A DNA stretch of 64,000 bases, from assembly GCF_030812885.1 (NCBI RefSeq), contig NZ_JAUSTO010000009.1, forward strand, positions 29,810 through 93,809. The letters are read 5' to 3'. The position numbers and the translations under genes are program-made. This stretch comes from Moryella indoligenes (GTDB lineage Bacteria > Bacillota > Clostridia > Lachnospirales > Lachnospiraceae). The notes under the pieces were generated by a model. That model saw only the letters and a program-made list of their open reading frames with translations. It ran no database searches and was not told where the DNA came from. Of this stretch, positions 8,358-16,076 are shown in pieces (position 1 is the stretch's first letter; each line of letters starts with the position of its first letter).

Positions 8358-8480
8358 AGCTCCCCTCATGAGTGAGAGGAGCTGAGGTCCGCCTGCGGAC
8401 TTTATTTCTTTCACTGAACATTGCAAGACACAGGCTCAGGCGAGAAGTATCATCCCTGAGCTCTCAACAGAAAGGAGCTT
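8358..8480 (+). promoter_or_regulatory. Structured leader of the 70-residue membrane protein
   Basis: Four hairpins can be drawn. A: AGCTCC/GGAGCT with an inner CTCA/TGAG (8358-8383). B: GTCCG/CGGAC (8387-8400) followed by a U-rich tract (8401-8411), terminator-like. C: GCTCAGG (8434-8440) with CCTGAGC (8455-8461). D: AGCTCT (8459-8464) with GGAGCT (8474-8479), which hides the ribosome binding site. C and D share bases 8459-8461 and cannot form together. The layout resembles a riboswitch or attenuator, but the ligand is unknown and no strong promoter was found. Confidence 0.4.
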
Positions 8481-8482
8481 TT

Positions 8483-8695
8483 ATGAAGCCTGAACGTTCC
8501 GCATTCCGGCGCATCGCGGCACTGCTGCTCGCTCTGCTCATCCTGATCCTGTTTGCAGCCACTCTCCTTGTCGGTATCTTTGGCGGCAGTTCCTCTCTTC
8601 CGCTGCTTCGGGTTCTCATCTTCTCCGATGTCGTCATCCCGGCAGTGATCTACGGCTATCTTCTGATCATCCGGCATTCCGGCCGCGATAGATGA
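8483..8695 (+). CDS. Small two-helix membrane protein of unknown function
   Basis: A 70-residue protein with a basic N-terminus and two hydrophobic segments (about 10-34, rich in Leu/Ile/Ala, and 42-63), ending in a charged HSGRDR tail. I do not recognise the family. The ATG has AAAGGAG four to five bases upstream, inside the possible sequestering hairpin of the leader. It lies between the ABC-F gene and the convergent purB, and its codon use looks like that of its neighbours. The hairpin GGAGATC/GATCTCC at 8718-8745, across the purB stop, may separate the two converging genes, though it lacks a U run. Confidence 0.6.
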   Translation: MKPERSAFRRIAALLLALLILILFAATLLVGIFGGSSSLPLLRVLIFSDVVIPAVIYGYLLIIRHSGRDR

Positions 8696-8729
8696 TCTCC
8701 TCTCTGCCCGGCCCATTGGAGATCTGCTT

Positions 8730-10169
8730 TCAGATACTGATCTCCGCCTTCTCTCCGAGCAGCGCACTGTACTCCCTTAGGACAGGCGCCACCTCGGCGG
8801 CAAGAAAATCCGTGACCTGCTCCGGACTTCTTCCTACATAGCGCCCCGGCTCCATCGTCCTCTCAAGATCCTCAAGATTCAGCTTAAAGGCCGGATCGGC
8901 GGCGATCAGCTCCAGAAGATCATTGTCCCTTCCCTCTTCCTTTACGTGGCGCCCCGCCTCCATGGACAGCTGCCGTATCCGCTCGTGCAGCTCCTGACGG
9001 TCGCCGCCTGCCTTTACCGCATCCATCATAATGTTTTCAGTGGCCATGAAGGGAAGCTCCGCCATGAGATGCTTCTCGATCACCTTAGGATATACAACAA
9101 GCCCATCCACCACATTTAAGTACAGCAAAAGGATGCCGTCCACTGCAAGAAAGGCCTCCGGGACGGAAATGCGTTTATTGGCGGAATCGTCCAGAGTGCG
9201 CTCAAACCACTGTGTGCTCGAGACTATCATCGGATTCAGAACATCGCTCAGCACGTAATCCGCAAGAGAGGCCATGCGCTCACAGCGCATGGGATTCCGC
9301 TTATAGGCCATGGCAGAGGATCCGATCTGCGTCTTCTCAAAAGGTTCCTCCACCTCCTTCAGGTGCTGAAGAAGCCGGATATCATTGGAGAACTTGTGGG
9401 CACTCTGCGCAATACCCGCGAGGACATTCAGAACTCTTGTATCCACCTTCCTCGAGTAGGTCTGCCCGGAGACTGCAACACAGGAGGCAAAGCCCATCTT
9501 TTCTGCGATCATCGGGTCAATGCGGCGTATTTTCTCCTCATCCCCCTCAAAGAGCTCCTTGAAGCTTGCCTGCGTTCCGGTGGTGCCCTTGCAGCCCAGC
9601 AATTTCATGCCGTTCAGTACATAGTTCAGATCCTCCAGATCCAGCAGCAGCTCATTGATCCAGAGCGTCGCGCGCTTTCCGACCGTAGTCGGCTGTGCAG
9701 GCTGAAAATGTGTGAAGGCAAGTGTCGGAAGCTCTCTGTAGCGCTCCGCAAAGCCGGAGAGCTCCGCAATCACATTCACGAGGCGCTCTCTCACAAGCCT
9801 CAGCCCCTCAGTCATGAGGATAATATCCGTGTTGTCTCCGACGTAGCAGCTGGTCGCACCAAGATGAATGATCCCCTTCGCCTTCGGACACTGCACACCG
9901 TAGGCATGGACATGGCTCATCACGTCGTGACGCACGAGTTTCTCCTGCGCCTCCGCCACCTCATAATTGATATTCTCCGCGTAGCTCTTCAGCTCTGCAA
10001 TCTGTTCCTCGCTGATGTTCAGTCCGAGCTCGCGCTCTGTCTCCGCCAAGGCGATCCAGAGCCGGCGCCAGGTTCTGAATTTCTTCTCCTGGGAAAAAAT
10101 GTACTGCATCTCCTTTGACGCGTAGCGCTCAGAAAGAGGGCTGGTATAACCGCTGTAATTCTTTGACAT
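8730..10169 (-). CDS. purB: Adenylosuccinate lyase
   Basis: A 479-residue fumarase/aspartase-superfamily enzyme acting twice in purine synthesis: SAICAR to AICAR, and adenylosuccinate to AMP. The signature SSAMAYKRNPMRCERM is near residue 290, and the catalytic-base regions HLGATSCYVGDNTD and FTHFQPAQPTTVGKRA are present. The ATG at 10169 is preferred to the adjacent GTG at 10172; GGAGGAGAG lies about seven bases upstream. purC is the next gene upstream but a strong terminator separates them, so purB probably has its own start or depends on read-through. Confidence 0.95.
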   Translation of the reverse strand: MSKNYSGYTSPLSERYASKEMQYIFSQEKKFRTWRRLWIALAETERELGLNISEEQIAELKSYAENINYEVAEAQEKLVRHDVMSHVHAYGVQCPKAKGIIHLGATSCYVGDNTDIILMTEGLRLVRERLVNVIAELSGFAERYRELPTLAFTHFQPAQPTTVGKRATLWINELLLDLEDLNYVLNGMKLLGCKGTTGTQASFKELFEGDEEKIRRIDPMIAEKMGFASCVAVSGQTYSRKVDTRVLNVLAGIAQSAHKFSNDIRLLQHLKEVEEPFEKTQIGSSAMAYKRNPMRCERMASLADYVLSDVLNPMIVSSTQWFERTLDDSANKRISVPEAFLAVDGILLLYLNVVDGLVVYPKVIEKHLMAELPFMATENIMMDAVKAGGDRQELHERIRQLSMEAGRHVKEEGRDNDLLELIAADPAFKLNLEDLERTMEPGRYVGRSPEQVTDFLAAEVAPVLREYSALLGEKAEISI

Positions 10170-10244
10170 CACTTCTCTCCTCCACTTTCAGAAATTGATT
10201 CTCTCTCATGCGGGTGAACACAAACAGTATTCCACACCACATGA

Positions 10245-10294
10245 GAAAAGCCTCGACCTTCCTCACTCTCTGTCGGTGAGGAAAGCCGGGGCTT
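10245..10294 (-). terminator. Terminator between purC and purB
   Basis: A long hairpin (arms 10249-10268 and 10274-10294, with AAGCCCCG at its base on the minus strand) is followed by TTTTC. It lies 10 bases past the purC stop. Confidence 0.8.
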
Positions 10295-10303
10295 ATAGTT
10301 TTC

Positions 10304-11026
10304 TCAGGATGAGCTGTGCCCGCTAAGGCCCAGCCGTCTGCCAAGTTCTGCGTACGCATCCTGAACGTTTCCCAGATTCTTCAGGAAACGCTCGCTGTCA
10401 AGTCTTTCATGTGTTTCACTGTCCCAGAGGCGCATGGTATCCGGAGAATATTCCCCTGTGATCAGCAGCTCCTCCTTATATCTTCCAAACTCCACGCTGA
10501 GATCGACGAGATCCAGCTTCCGCTTCGCGAAATAGACGCTCAGCAACTCATTGACACGAAAGGCCGTCTTTACAATTTTCTCGATCTCCGTCTCTGTGAC
10601 GAGCTTCAGAGCCAGTGCATCATAGCCGTTGATCATCGGTTCTCCGAGTCCCTCTTTGCAGTAGCGGAATTCTGCTGTGGGCTGCGGGAGGGCCGTCCCT
10701 TCAGCGAGCCCTGTGCGCTCCGCAAAAGCGCCCGCGCTGTAACTCCTCACCCGGATGCGCAGGGGAATGCGCTCTGTCTCACGGAAGAGGCAGTCTGTGT
10801 CTGTGGTTTCCTCCACAAAAGCCGTGCGAAGGCCCTGCGTCTCCAGATAGCGGAAGACGTGTGCGCTCATCCTGCTGCACAGCGCCCCTTTCCCGGGGAA
10901 ATTCCCGCTGCGACCGGAGTGCAGATCTGTCAGTGTATCCTTGCGGGAAACCAGCACAAGAGACGGATCATCCGTGCGATACACGCTCGCTGTACTGCTG
11001 TCGGAAATCATCTCCCGTTTTTCCAT
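10304..11026 (-). CDS. purC: SAICAR synthase, divergent
   Basis: A 240-residue protein of normal family length that would join CAIR and aspartate using ATP in purine synthesis. Recognisable parts are the IPLRIRVRSYSAGAFAERTG region (family VVRNxxAGS), GLGEPMINGYDALAL, LDLVDLSVEFG and SPDTMRLWD. Several conserved positions differ: the N-terminal lysine-rich KGKG region reads SGNFPGKGAL, and the acidic DEISPD motif reads GEYSPD (residues 191-196), losing an Asp thought to take part in metal/nucleotide binding. It may be active but divergent, or a specialised relative. The ATG has GGAAAGGAAC seven bases upstream. Confidence 0.8.
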   Translation of the reverse strand: MEKREMISDSSTASVYRTDDPSLVLVSRKDTLTDLHSGRSGNFPGKGALCSRMSAHVFRYLETQGLRTAFVEETTDTDCLFRETERIPLRIRVRSYSAGAFAERTGLAEGTALPQPTAEFRYCKEGLGEPMINGYDALALKLVTETEIEKIVKTAFRVNELLSVYFAKRKLDLVDLSVEFGRYKEELLITGEYSPDTMRLWDSETHERLDSERFLKNLGNVQDAYAELGRRLGLSGHSSS

Positions 11027-11101
11027 ACGCGAAGTTCCTTTCCAGTTTTACTCAAAGTATGCGGAGTGAAACACGCCGCCCGAGGTGCAGTGCTACTGCT
11101 G

Positions 11102-11872
11102 TCACTTCAGCACATCTCCGATCACATCCGCCATGGTATAGTAACCAGCGGGCTTTCCGGCGAGGAAGCGCGCCGCAGTAAAGGCGCCTTTTGCCCAGAT
11201 CTTCCGGCTGTAGGCGGTGTGGCTCAGCGTAATGAGCTCGTCCTCTCCGGCAAAGATCACATCATGATCCCCGGGAATTGTTCCGCCGCGCACCGCTGAA
11301 ATACCGATCTCATGTGGATCCCTGGCCTCATGGCGCTCGGAACGCCCGTAGACATAGCGAAACTGTCCGTCGCAGGCATCATTAATGGAATCCGCAATGG
11401 CAAGTGCAGTTCCGCTCGGCGCATCCACCTTGCGTCTGTGATGCTTCTCCACGATCTCAATGTCATAGCCATTCGCCGCAAGAATTTTTGCGGCGTCCGC
11501 CGCAAGCCTGATCAGCAGATTCACCCCCAGCGCCATATTGGCACTGCGAAGCAGAGCCGTCTTCTTGGATGCCTCCTCCAGTCGGATCTGCTGCTCCATC
11601 GTGAGCCCAGTCGTACAGATGATGGCGGGGATCTGTGTTTTCTCAACATAGGAGATCAGTGCATCCACTGCGCGCGCCACCGAAAAGTCAATGATCACAT
11701 CCGCCTCGACACCCGAAATATCAGACATATGCTCAAAGACCGGAAAATCATAGTGTACTGCAGTATCAACATCGACACCCGCTGCGATGCGAATACCTGT
11801 CTCCTCCGCAGCCGTATCACAGATCATTCTTCCCATATGGCCGTTGCAGCCATGCAAAATGATATTAATCAC
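11102..11872 (-). CDS. dapB: 4-hydroxy-tetrahydrodipicolinate reductase
   Basis: A 256-residue enzyme that reduces the DapA product in the lysine/diaminopimelate pathway. It has the N-terminal nucleotide motif HGCNGHMGR (family GxxGxMG) and the catalytic signature EKHHRRKVDAPSGTAL. The start is a GTG that overlaps the dapA stop (GTGA), so the pair is translationally coupled. Confidence 0.95.
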   Translation of the reverse strand: MINIILHGCNGHMGRMICDTAAEETGIRIAAGVDVDTAVHYDFPVFEHMSDISGVEADVIIDFSVARAVDALISYVEKTQIPAIICTTGLTMEQQIRLEEASKKTALLRSANMALGVNLLIRLAADAAKILAANGYDIEIVEKHHRRKVDAPSGTALAIADSINDACDGQFRYVYGRSERHEARDPHEIGISAVRGGTIPGDHDVIFAGEDELITLSHTAYSRKIWAKGAFTAARFLAGKPAGYYTMADVIGDVLK

Positions 11873-12756
11873 AGAATACCATACTCCTTCATGGCCGCTC
11901 TCAGGGTTCGGAGATTCTCCTCCTCCATCTCACAGAGCGGAAGACGAAGCGGCCCCACCTCTCTGCCCATGAGATTCATGGCTGTTTTCACCGGGATCGG
12001 ATTCACCTCGACAAAGAGCTGACGAACCAGCTCCGCCGCCTCTATCTGCATGGCGGCTGCCTTCGCCATATCTCCATGCAGCGCCGCCATACATAAATTA
12101 TGCGTCTGCTGCGGTGCAACATTGGCAAGCACAGAGATCACTCCCTTGCCTCCCAGTGCCATCAGCGGCACAATCTGATCGTCATTTCCCGAGTAAATCT
12201 CGATCGGCGCGCCGTCCATCAGCGAGAGTGTGCGGAGGATCGCGGTAAAGTTTCCGCTCGCCTCCTTCAGTCCCACAATATTGTCGACATTTTTTACCAG
12301 ATGGGCAATCGTCTCCGGCTGTATGGTCATGCCGGTGCGCCCGGGAATATTATAGAGCAGAAGCGGAAGCGTGACCGCGCGCGCCACCTCTGTGTAGTGG
12401 CGAATGAGTCCACTCTGTGTCGTCTTGTTGTAGTAGGGAGACACCAGCAGCAGCGCGTCTGCGCCGCAGCGCTGCGCCTCGACAGAGAGATAGATCGCCG
12501 TGTCCGTAGCATTGCTCCCCGTCCCCGCGACAACCGGAATTCTGCCTCTCACGATCTCACAGCTGCGCTTGATGACCTCAATATGCTCCTCATGCGTGAG
12601 CGTTGAGGACTCTCCTGTGGTTCCGCAGGCGATGATCGCATCTGTTCCGCCTGCGATCTGCTCCTCGATAATCTCCTCCAGCTTATCGTAGTTTACACTG
12701 AAATCCCTGTTCATCGGTGTGATAAGGGCCACACCGGAGCCTTCAAATATAGCCAA
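11869..12756 (-). CDS. dapA: 4-hydroxy-tetrahydrodipicolinate synthase
   Basis: A 295-residue TIM-barrel aldolase joining pyruvate and aspartate semialdehyde. The Schiff-base lysine is in GLKEASGN, the catalytic Tyr in YNIPGRTG and the threonine pair in CGTTGESST. The start is a TTG with GGAGG seven bases upstream; no ATG fits. It lies 13 bases after the adenosyltransferase-like gene, probably in one transcript. asd, earlier in the same pathway, is 5 kb upstream on the same strand, and the aspartokinase is at 26 kb. Confidence 0.95.
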   Translation of the reverse strand: MAIFEGSGVALITPMNRDFSVNYDKLEEIIEEQIAGGTDAIIACGTTGESSTLTHEEHIEVIKRSCEIVRGRIPVVAGTGSNATDTAIYLSVEAQRCGADALLLVSPYYNKTTQSGLIRHYTEVARAVTLPLLLYNIPGRTGMTIQPETIAHLVKNVDNIVGLKEASGNFTAILRTLSLMDGAPIEIYSGNDDQIVPLMALGGKGVISVLANVAPQQTHNLCMAALHGDMAKAAAMQIEAAELVRQLFVEVNPIPVKTAMNLMGREVGPLRLPLCEMEEENLRTLRAAMKEYGIL

Positions 12757-12769
12757 GGCACTACCTCCG

Positions 12770-13270
12770 TCAGGTATTAATCATACTTTCGATATACGAG
12801 ATGCAGTCTACATCCTTCTTTAACTCCGCCGGAAACACCTTCCCGGTGATGACGAGCTCCATCTCCTCCGGCTTTGCCTGAATGAGCCGTTTCAGTTCCT
12901 CGGTGCTCAGCACACCGAGATCCACGAGTCCCAGAAGCTCATCCAGAATCAGCACATCGCTCCCCGCTGTCGTCATGACCTTCCGCGCAAAGCTGATGCC
13001 ATTCTTAAGATTCATGAGATCTTCCTGTTTTTCCTCCTCCGAGAGATTCTCAAACAGGCCCTCATACTTCTCAAAGCTGAAGGCTTTCATCTCCGGCTCC
13101 AGTTTCTTCAGGACAGACATAAACCCCTCGTTGGCCTTTCCCTTCAGAAACTGAATCACAGTCACCGTCTTTCCTTCCGCAAGAGACTTAATACCCTTGC
13201 CGATCGCGGCGTTTGTCTTTCCGGCACCGCTGCCGCAGATCACAAAGACCTTCCCTCTGCACCTTCCCAT
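12770..13270 (-). CDS. Cob(I)alamin/cob(I)yrinate adenosyltransferase-like P-loop protein
   Basis: A 166-residue protein of the CobA/CobO/BtuR fold. The P-loop is GSGAGKTNAAIGKG (family GxGKGKTTAAxG), and the second motif is VLILDELLGLVDLGVLS (family LDExxxxxDxGxL). It would transfer the adenosyl group of ATP to a corrinoid. The loop differs from the consensus (GAGKT-N), so substrate use could have shifted. The ATG at 13270 has GGAG 11 bases upstream; an in-frame TTG at 13291 is less likely. It lies in front of dapA-dapB, away from the CbiG-CobU gene at 21 kb. Confidence 0.75.
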   Translation of the reverse strand: MGRCRGKVFVICGSGAGKTNAAIGKGIKSLAEGKTVTVIQFLKGKANEGFMSVLKKLEPEMKAFSFEKYEGLFENLSEEEKQEDLMNLKNGISFARKVMTTAGSDVLILDELLGLVDLGVLSTEELKRLIQAKPEEMELVITGKVFPAELKKDVDCISYIESMINT

Positions 13271-13276
13271 CGGAAT

Positions 13277-13327
13277 ATTAGCTCCCTTCAATCAGCTAAT
13301 CGTAACACAGAAAAAACAGAATTGCAA
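13277..13327 (-). promoter_or_regulatory. Promoter with inverted repeat before the adenosyltransferase-like gene
   Basis: On the minus strand TTGCAA (13322-13327), 17 bases, TACGAT (13299-13304) with an extended TG. The perfect inverted repeat ATTAGCT/AGCTAAT (13277-13283 and 13294-13300) touches the -10 box and spans the start point up to the ribosome binding site, as an operator would. Confidence 0.45.
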
Positions 13328-13350
13328 TGAACAAAGAACGCACAGCAGTC

Positions 13351-14022
13351 TCAGCGCTTCCGGACCAGCTCACCCTCCCGCTTGTAGATCGTGTTTGCAG
13401 GAAGCACGCCGCGCACGCTGGAGAGCGGATACACAGTCGTATTCTTTCCGATCACGACCCCCGGATTCAGAACCGAACCGCATCCCACCTCAACGCCGTC
13501 GCCGAGTATCCCTCCGATCTTCCTGAGGCCGGTCTCAATTTCCTCATTCCCGCAGTGAATCACAATATTCTTTCTGTCGCTCTTAATATTGCTCGTAATG
13601 GCTCCCGCCCCCATGTGACTGCGATAGCCAAGGACTGAATCGCCGATATAGTTGTAGTGCGGCGTCTCCACGTGATCAAAGAGTATGCTGTTCTTGAACT
13701 CGCAGGAATTGCCCGCAACGGAATTCCGCCCGATCAGGACATTCCCCCTCACAAAGGCACACTGCCGCAGCTCTGCGCCCTCGCAGACAATCAGCGGCCC
13801 CTTCAGGCTTACAGTCTTCGCGATCTTCACAGAACGGTGTACCCAGATGCAGTCCCCAAACTTCTCATACTCCGACTCCGGAAGCGTCTGACCGAGTTCC
13901 ATAAGAAAGCTGCCGATCTCCGGCAGCAGCTCCCAGGGATAGCTGAAGCGCTGAAACAGCGGTGCCGCTATGGTTCTGTTCAGATCAAACAGCGCCTCAA
14001 TGCGCAGATCCTCTTTTTTCAT
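13351..14022 (-). CDS. Left-handed beta-helix (hexapeptide) sugar-nucleotide acyltransferase-like protein
   Basis: A 223-residue protein. The C-terminal two thirds show hexapeptide repeats (VHRSVKIAKTV, VRGNVLIGRNSVAG, IGDSVLGYRSHMGAGAITSN, ILGDGVEVGCGSVLNPGVVIGKNT), as in the acyltransferase half of GlmU-like proteins. There is no N-terminal nucleotidyltransferase domain; residues 1-55 are helical and unassigned. Proteins of this size are often labelled UDP-N-acetylglucosamine pyrophosphorylase, but that activity is not supported. The ATG overlaps the topB stop (TGATG). Confidence 0.75.
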   Translation of the reverse strand: MKKEDLRIEALFDLNRTIAAPLFQRFSYPWELLPEIGSFLMELGQTLPESEYEKFGDCIWVHRSVKIAKTVSLKGPLIVCEGAELRQCAFVRGNVLIGRNSVAGNSCEFKNSILFDHVETPHYNYIGDSVLGYRSHMGAGAITSNIKSDRKNIVIHCGNEEIETGLRKIGGILGDGVEVGCGSVLNPGVVIGKNTTVYPLSSVRGVLPANTIYKREGELVRKR

Positions 14023-16076
14023 CACTGATCTCTCCTCTTTTTTCTGTAAGTTCTAGCCGCCACTGCCTTTGGAGGCGGATAGTAGCTCCTCATCTTCTCA
14101 AAAGCATCCCGCAGAAGGTAGCCCGCATTGCTCTGCTTTACCTGTTCTGTGCGGCGGCTCACAAATGCCCTGAGCTTCTGCATATACTCCTCCGGGCTTA
14201 TAGCTCCCTCCGCCACGTAGCCTAGTCCCTTCTCCCAGCTGGCTGTGAGCTCCGGATTCAGAAGCTGCCGCAAGGAGAGCAGCACCGCCTCGTAGATCAT
14301 CTCACCGAGCAGGGTCGGTGTGATAATCTGCGTCTTTCCGTTCAATGCGAGATAGCTGTTGCTCACGAGCTTCTTAAGGATCTCCGCCCGCGTCGCGCTG
14401 GTTCCAATTCCGGAGCCCCTGATCTGGCTTCGAAGCTCCTCATCCTCAATAAGCTGTCCCGCATTCTCCATGGCAAGTATCATGGAACCGGAGCTGTAGC
14501 GCTTCGGCGGCGAGGTCTCTCCCTCCTTCACAGAATAGTTCCCCGCTCCGTATTCGCTGCCCTTCTTAAGACCCGCAAGCATGGCGCGGAAGGCAGGATC
14601 CTCACCGCGTCCCTCCGCCATGTCTTCATGCTCCTCTCCGTTCTTCGCCTGCTGCCGGAAGACGGACAGCCGCTGCCATCCCTCCTCCGTACAGATGCGA
14701 AAGTTCGAGAAAAAGTGTTCTCTGCCGAGCGCAGTCTCCACGGATCGCTTCTCATAAACTGCTGGGGGATAGAAGACAGCCAGGAATCGCCGGCATATCA
14801 TCTCATAGACCTCACGCTGGAGCTGCCTCAGTGATCGCAGCGCCGGAAAGCCCTGCCCCGTGGGAATGATCGCATAGTGATCTGTGATCTGCGCGTCATT
14901 CGTGTAGCGCGTCCTGCCTATCTTTTTGAAGCTCTCTCCGTCGAGTACCTCCGCAGCAAAGCCTGCGACCTCCGGAAGCTCTGCTGTGAGCCTCCGAAGT
15001 CCGGAAAGATTCCTGCTTATTTCCTTCGCGACCGCCGTGGACAGCACACGCGCGTCCGTTCTGGGATAGGTCACCAGCTTCTTCTCGTAGAGCTCCTGCA
15101 CAAGCTTTAACGTCTCATCCGGGCTTATCTTAAAGCGCTTCGCGCAGTCGTTCTGGAGCTCAGCGAGGTTATAGAGCAGCGGGGCGTTCCGTATTTCCCG
15201 CTTTTTCTCCGACTTCACAACCTGTGCCTCTCTGCCGTCCTGACTGAGCAGGCGTATCAGTGCATCTGCGTCCTCCCGCCTCCTGAAGCCATTCTCCTTA
15301 TAGAGCTTCGGTGACTGAAAGTACGCGGAACCCTCCACCGCACGCCACTCTCCCTCAAACGAGGTTCCATCCTTTGAAAACTCGGCGAGCACGCGGTAAA
15401 AGGGCGTCTTTACAAAGGCGCGTATCTCTCGCTCGCGCCGCACAACCATGCCGAGCACACAGGTCATAACCCGCCCGACGCTCACGACCGTGTGATTCCT
15501 CTTTAAGAATGCGGATAATGTTCCCCCGTAGCGAAGCGTCAGCGCGCGGGAAAAATTGATTCCCATGAGGTAATCCTCCTGCGCCCTCAGATAAGCAGCC
15601 GCGCTCAGTCCGTCATAGGCACTCCAGTCCTTCGCCTCACGTATACCTCTCTGAATCTCCTCCTCTGTCTGCGAGTCGATCCAGACACGCTTCCTTGTCT
15701 TACCCTGCACTCCGGCCATGCGGTCCACCAGGCGATAGATATACTCTCCCTCTCTCCCGGAGTCCGTACAGATATAGATGGTGTCTATATCTTCCCGGTT
15801 CAGGAGCCCCTTCACAATCTCAAACTGGGGCTTCACATCTCCGATCACCTCATAGAGAAACTGCTCCGGAAGAAAGGGAAGCATCTCCAGATCCCAGCGC
15901 TTCAGCCGCGGATCATACTTCTCAGGGTAGCTCATCGTGATGAGATGCCCCACACACCAGGTCACGACAGTATCTGTGCTCTCCAGATATCCGTTCTGTC
16001 TCCTGCCGCTCACTCCGAGTACCCGCGCAAACTCCTGCGCGACGCTCGGCTTCTCAGCTATGAATAGGCGCTTCAG
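14022..16076 (-). CDS. topB: DNA topoisomerase III
   Basis: A 684-residue type IA topoisomerase. The Toprim domain begins RLFIAEKPSVAQEFARVLG, with the acidic TDSGREGEYIYR motif at about 110-120. The catalytic Tyr is in VTYPRTDARVLS, and SGIGTSATRAEILKKL is near 500. No C-terminal zinc fingers are seen, as usual for short TopB. No ATG/GTG/TTG gives a complete Toprim start: the first GTG (16013) would remove the invariant FIAEKPSVA. A CTG at 16076 fits. It reads (M)KRLFIAEKPS, overlaps the galM stop (CTGA), and has GAGGAGG seven to eight bases upstream. The start is inferred, not proven. Confidence 0.9.
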   Translation of the reverse strand: MKRLFIAEKPSVAQEFARVLGVSGRRQNGYLESTDTVVTWCVGHLITMSYPEKYDPRLKRWDLEMLPFLPEQFLYEVIGDVKPQFEIVKGLLNREDIDTIYICTDSGREGEYIYRLVDRMAGVQGKTRKRVWIDSQTEEEIQRGIREAKDWSAYDGLSAAAYLRAQEDYLMGINFSRALTLRYGGTLSAFLKRNHTVVSVGRVMTCVLGMVVRREREIRAFVKTPFYRVLAEFSKDGTSFEGEWRAVEGSAYFQSPKLYKENGFRRREDADALIRLLSQDGREAQVVKSEKKREIRNAPLLYNLAELQNDCAKRFKISPDETLKLVQELYEKKLVTYPRTDARVLSTAVAKEISRNLSGLRRLTAELPEVAGFAAEVLDGESFKKIGRTRYTNDAQITDHYAIIPTGQGFPALRSLRQLQREVYEMICRRFLAVFYPPAVYEKRSVETALGREHFFSNFRICTEEGWQRLSVFRQQAKNGEEHEDMAEGRGEDPAFRAMLAGLKKGSEYGAGNYSVKEGETSPPKRYSSGSMILAMENAGQLIEDEELRSQIRGSGIGTSATRAEILKKLVSNSYLALNGKTQIITPTLLGEMIYEAVLLSLRQLLNPELTASWEKGLGYVAEGAISPEEYMQKLRAFVSRRTEQVKQSNAGYLLRDAFEKMRSYYPPPKAVAARTYRKKRRDQ

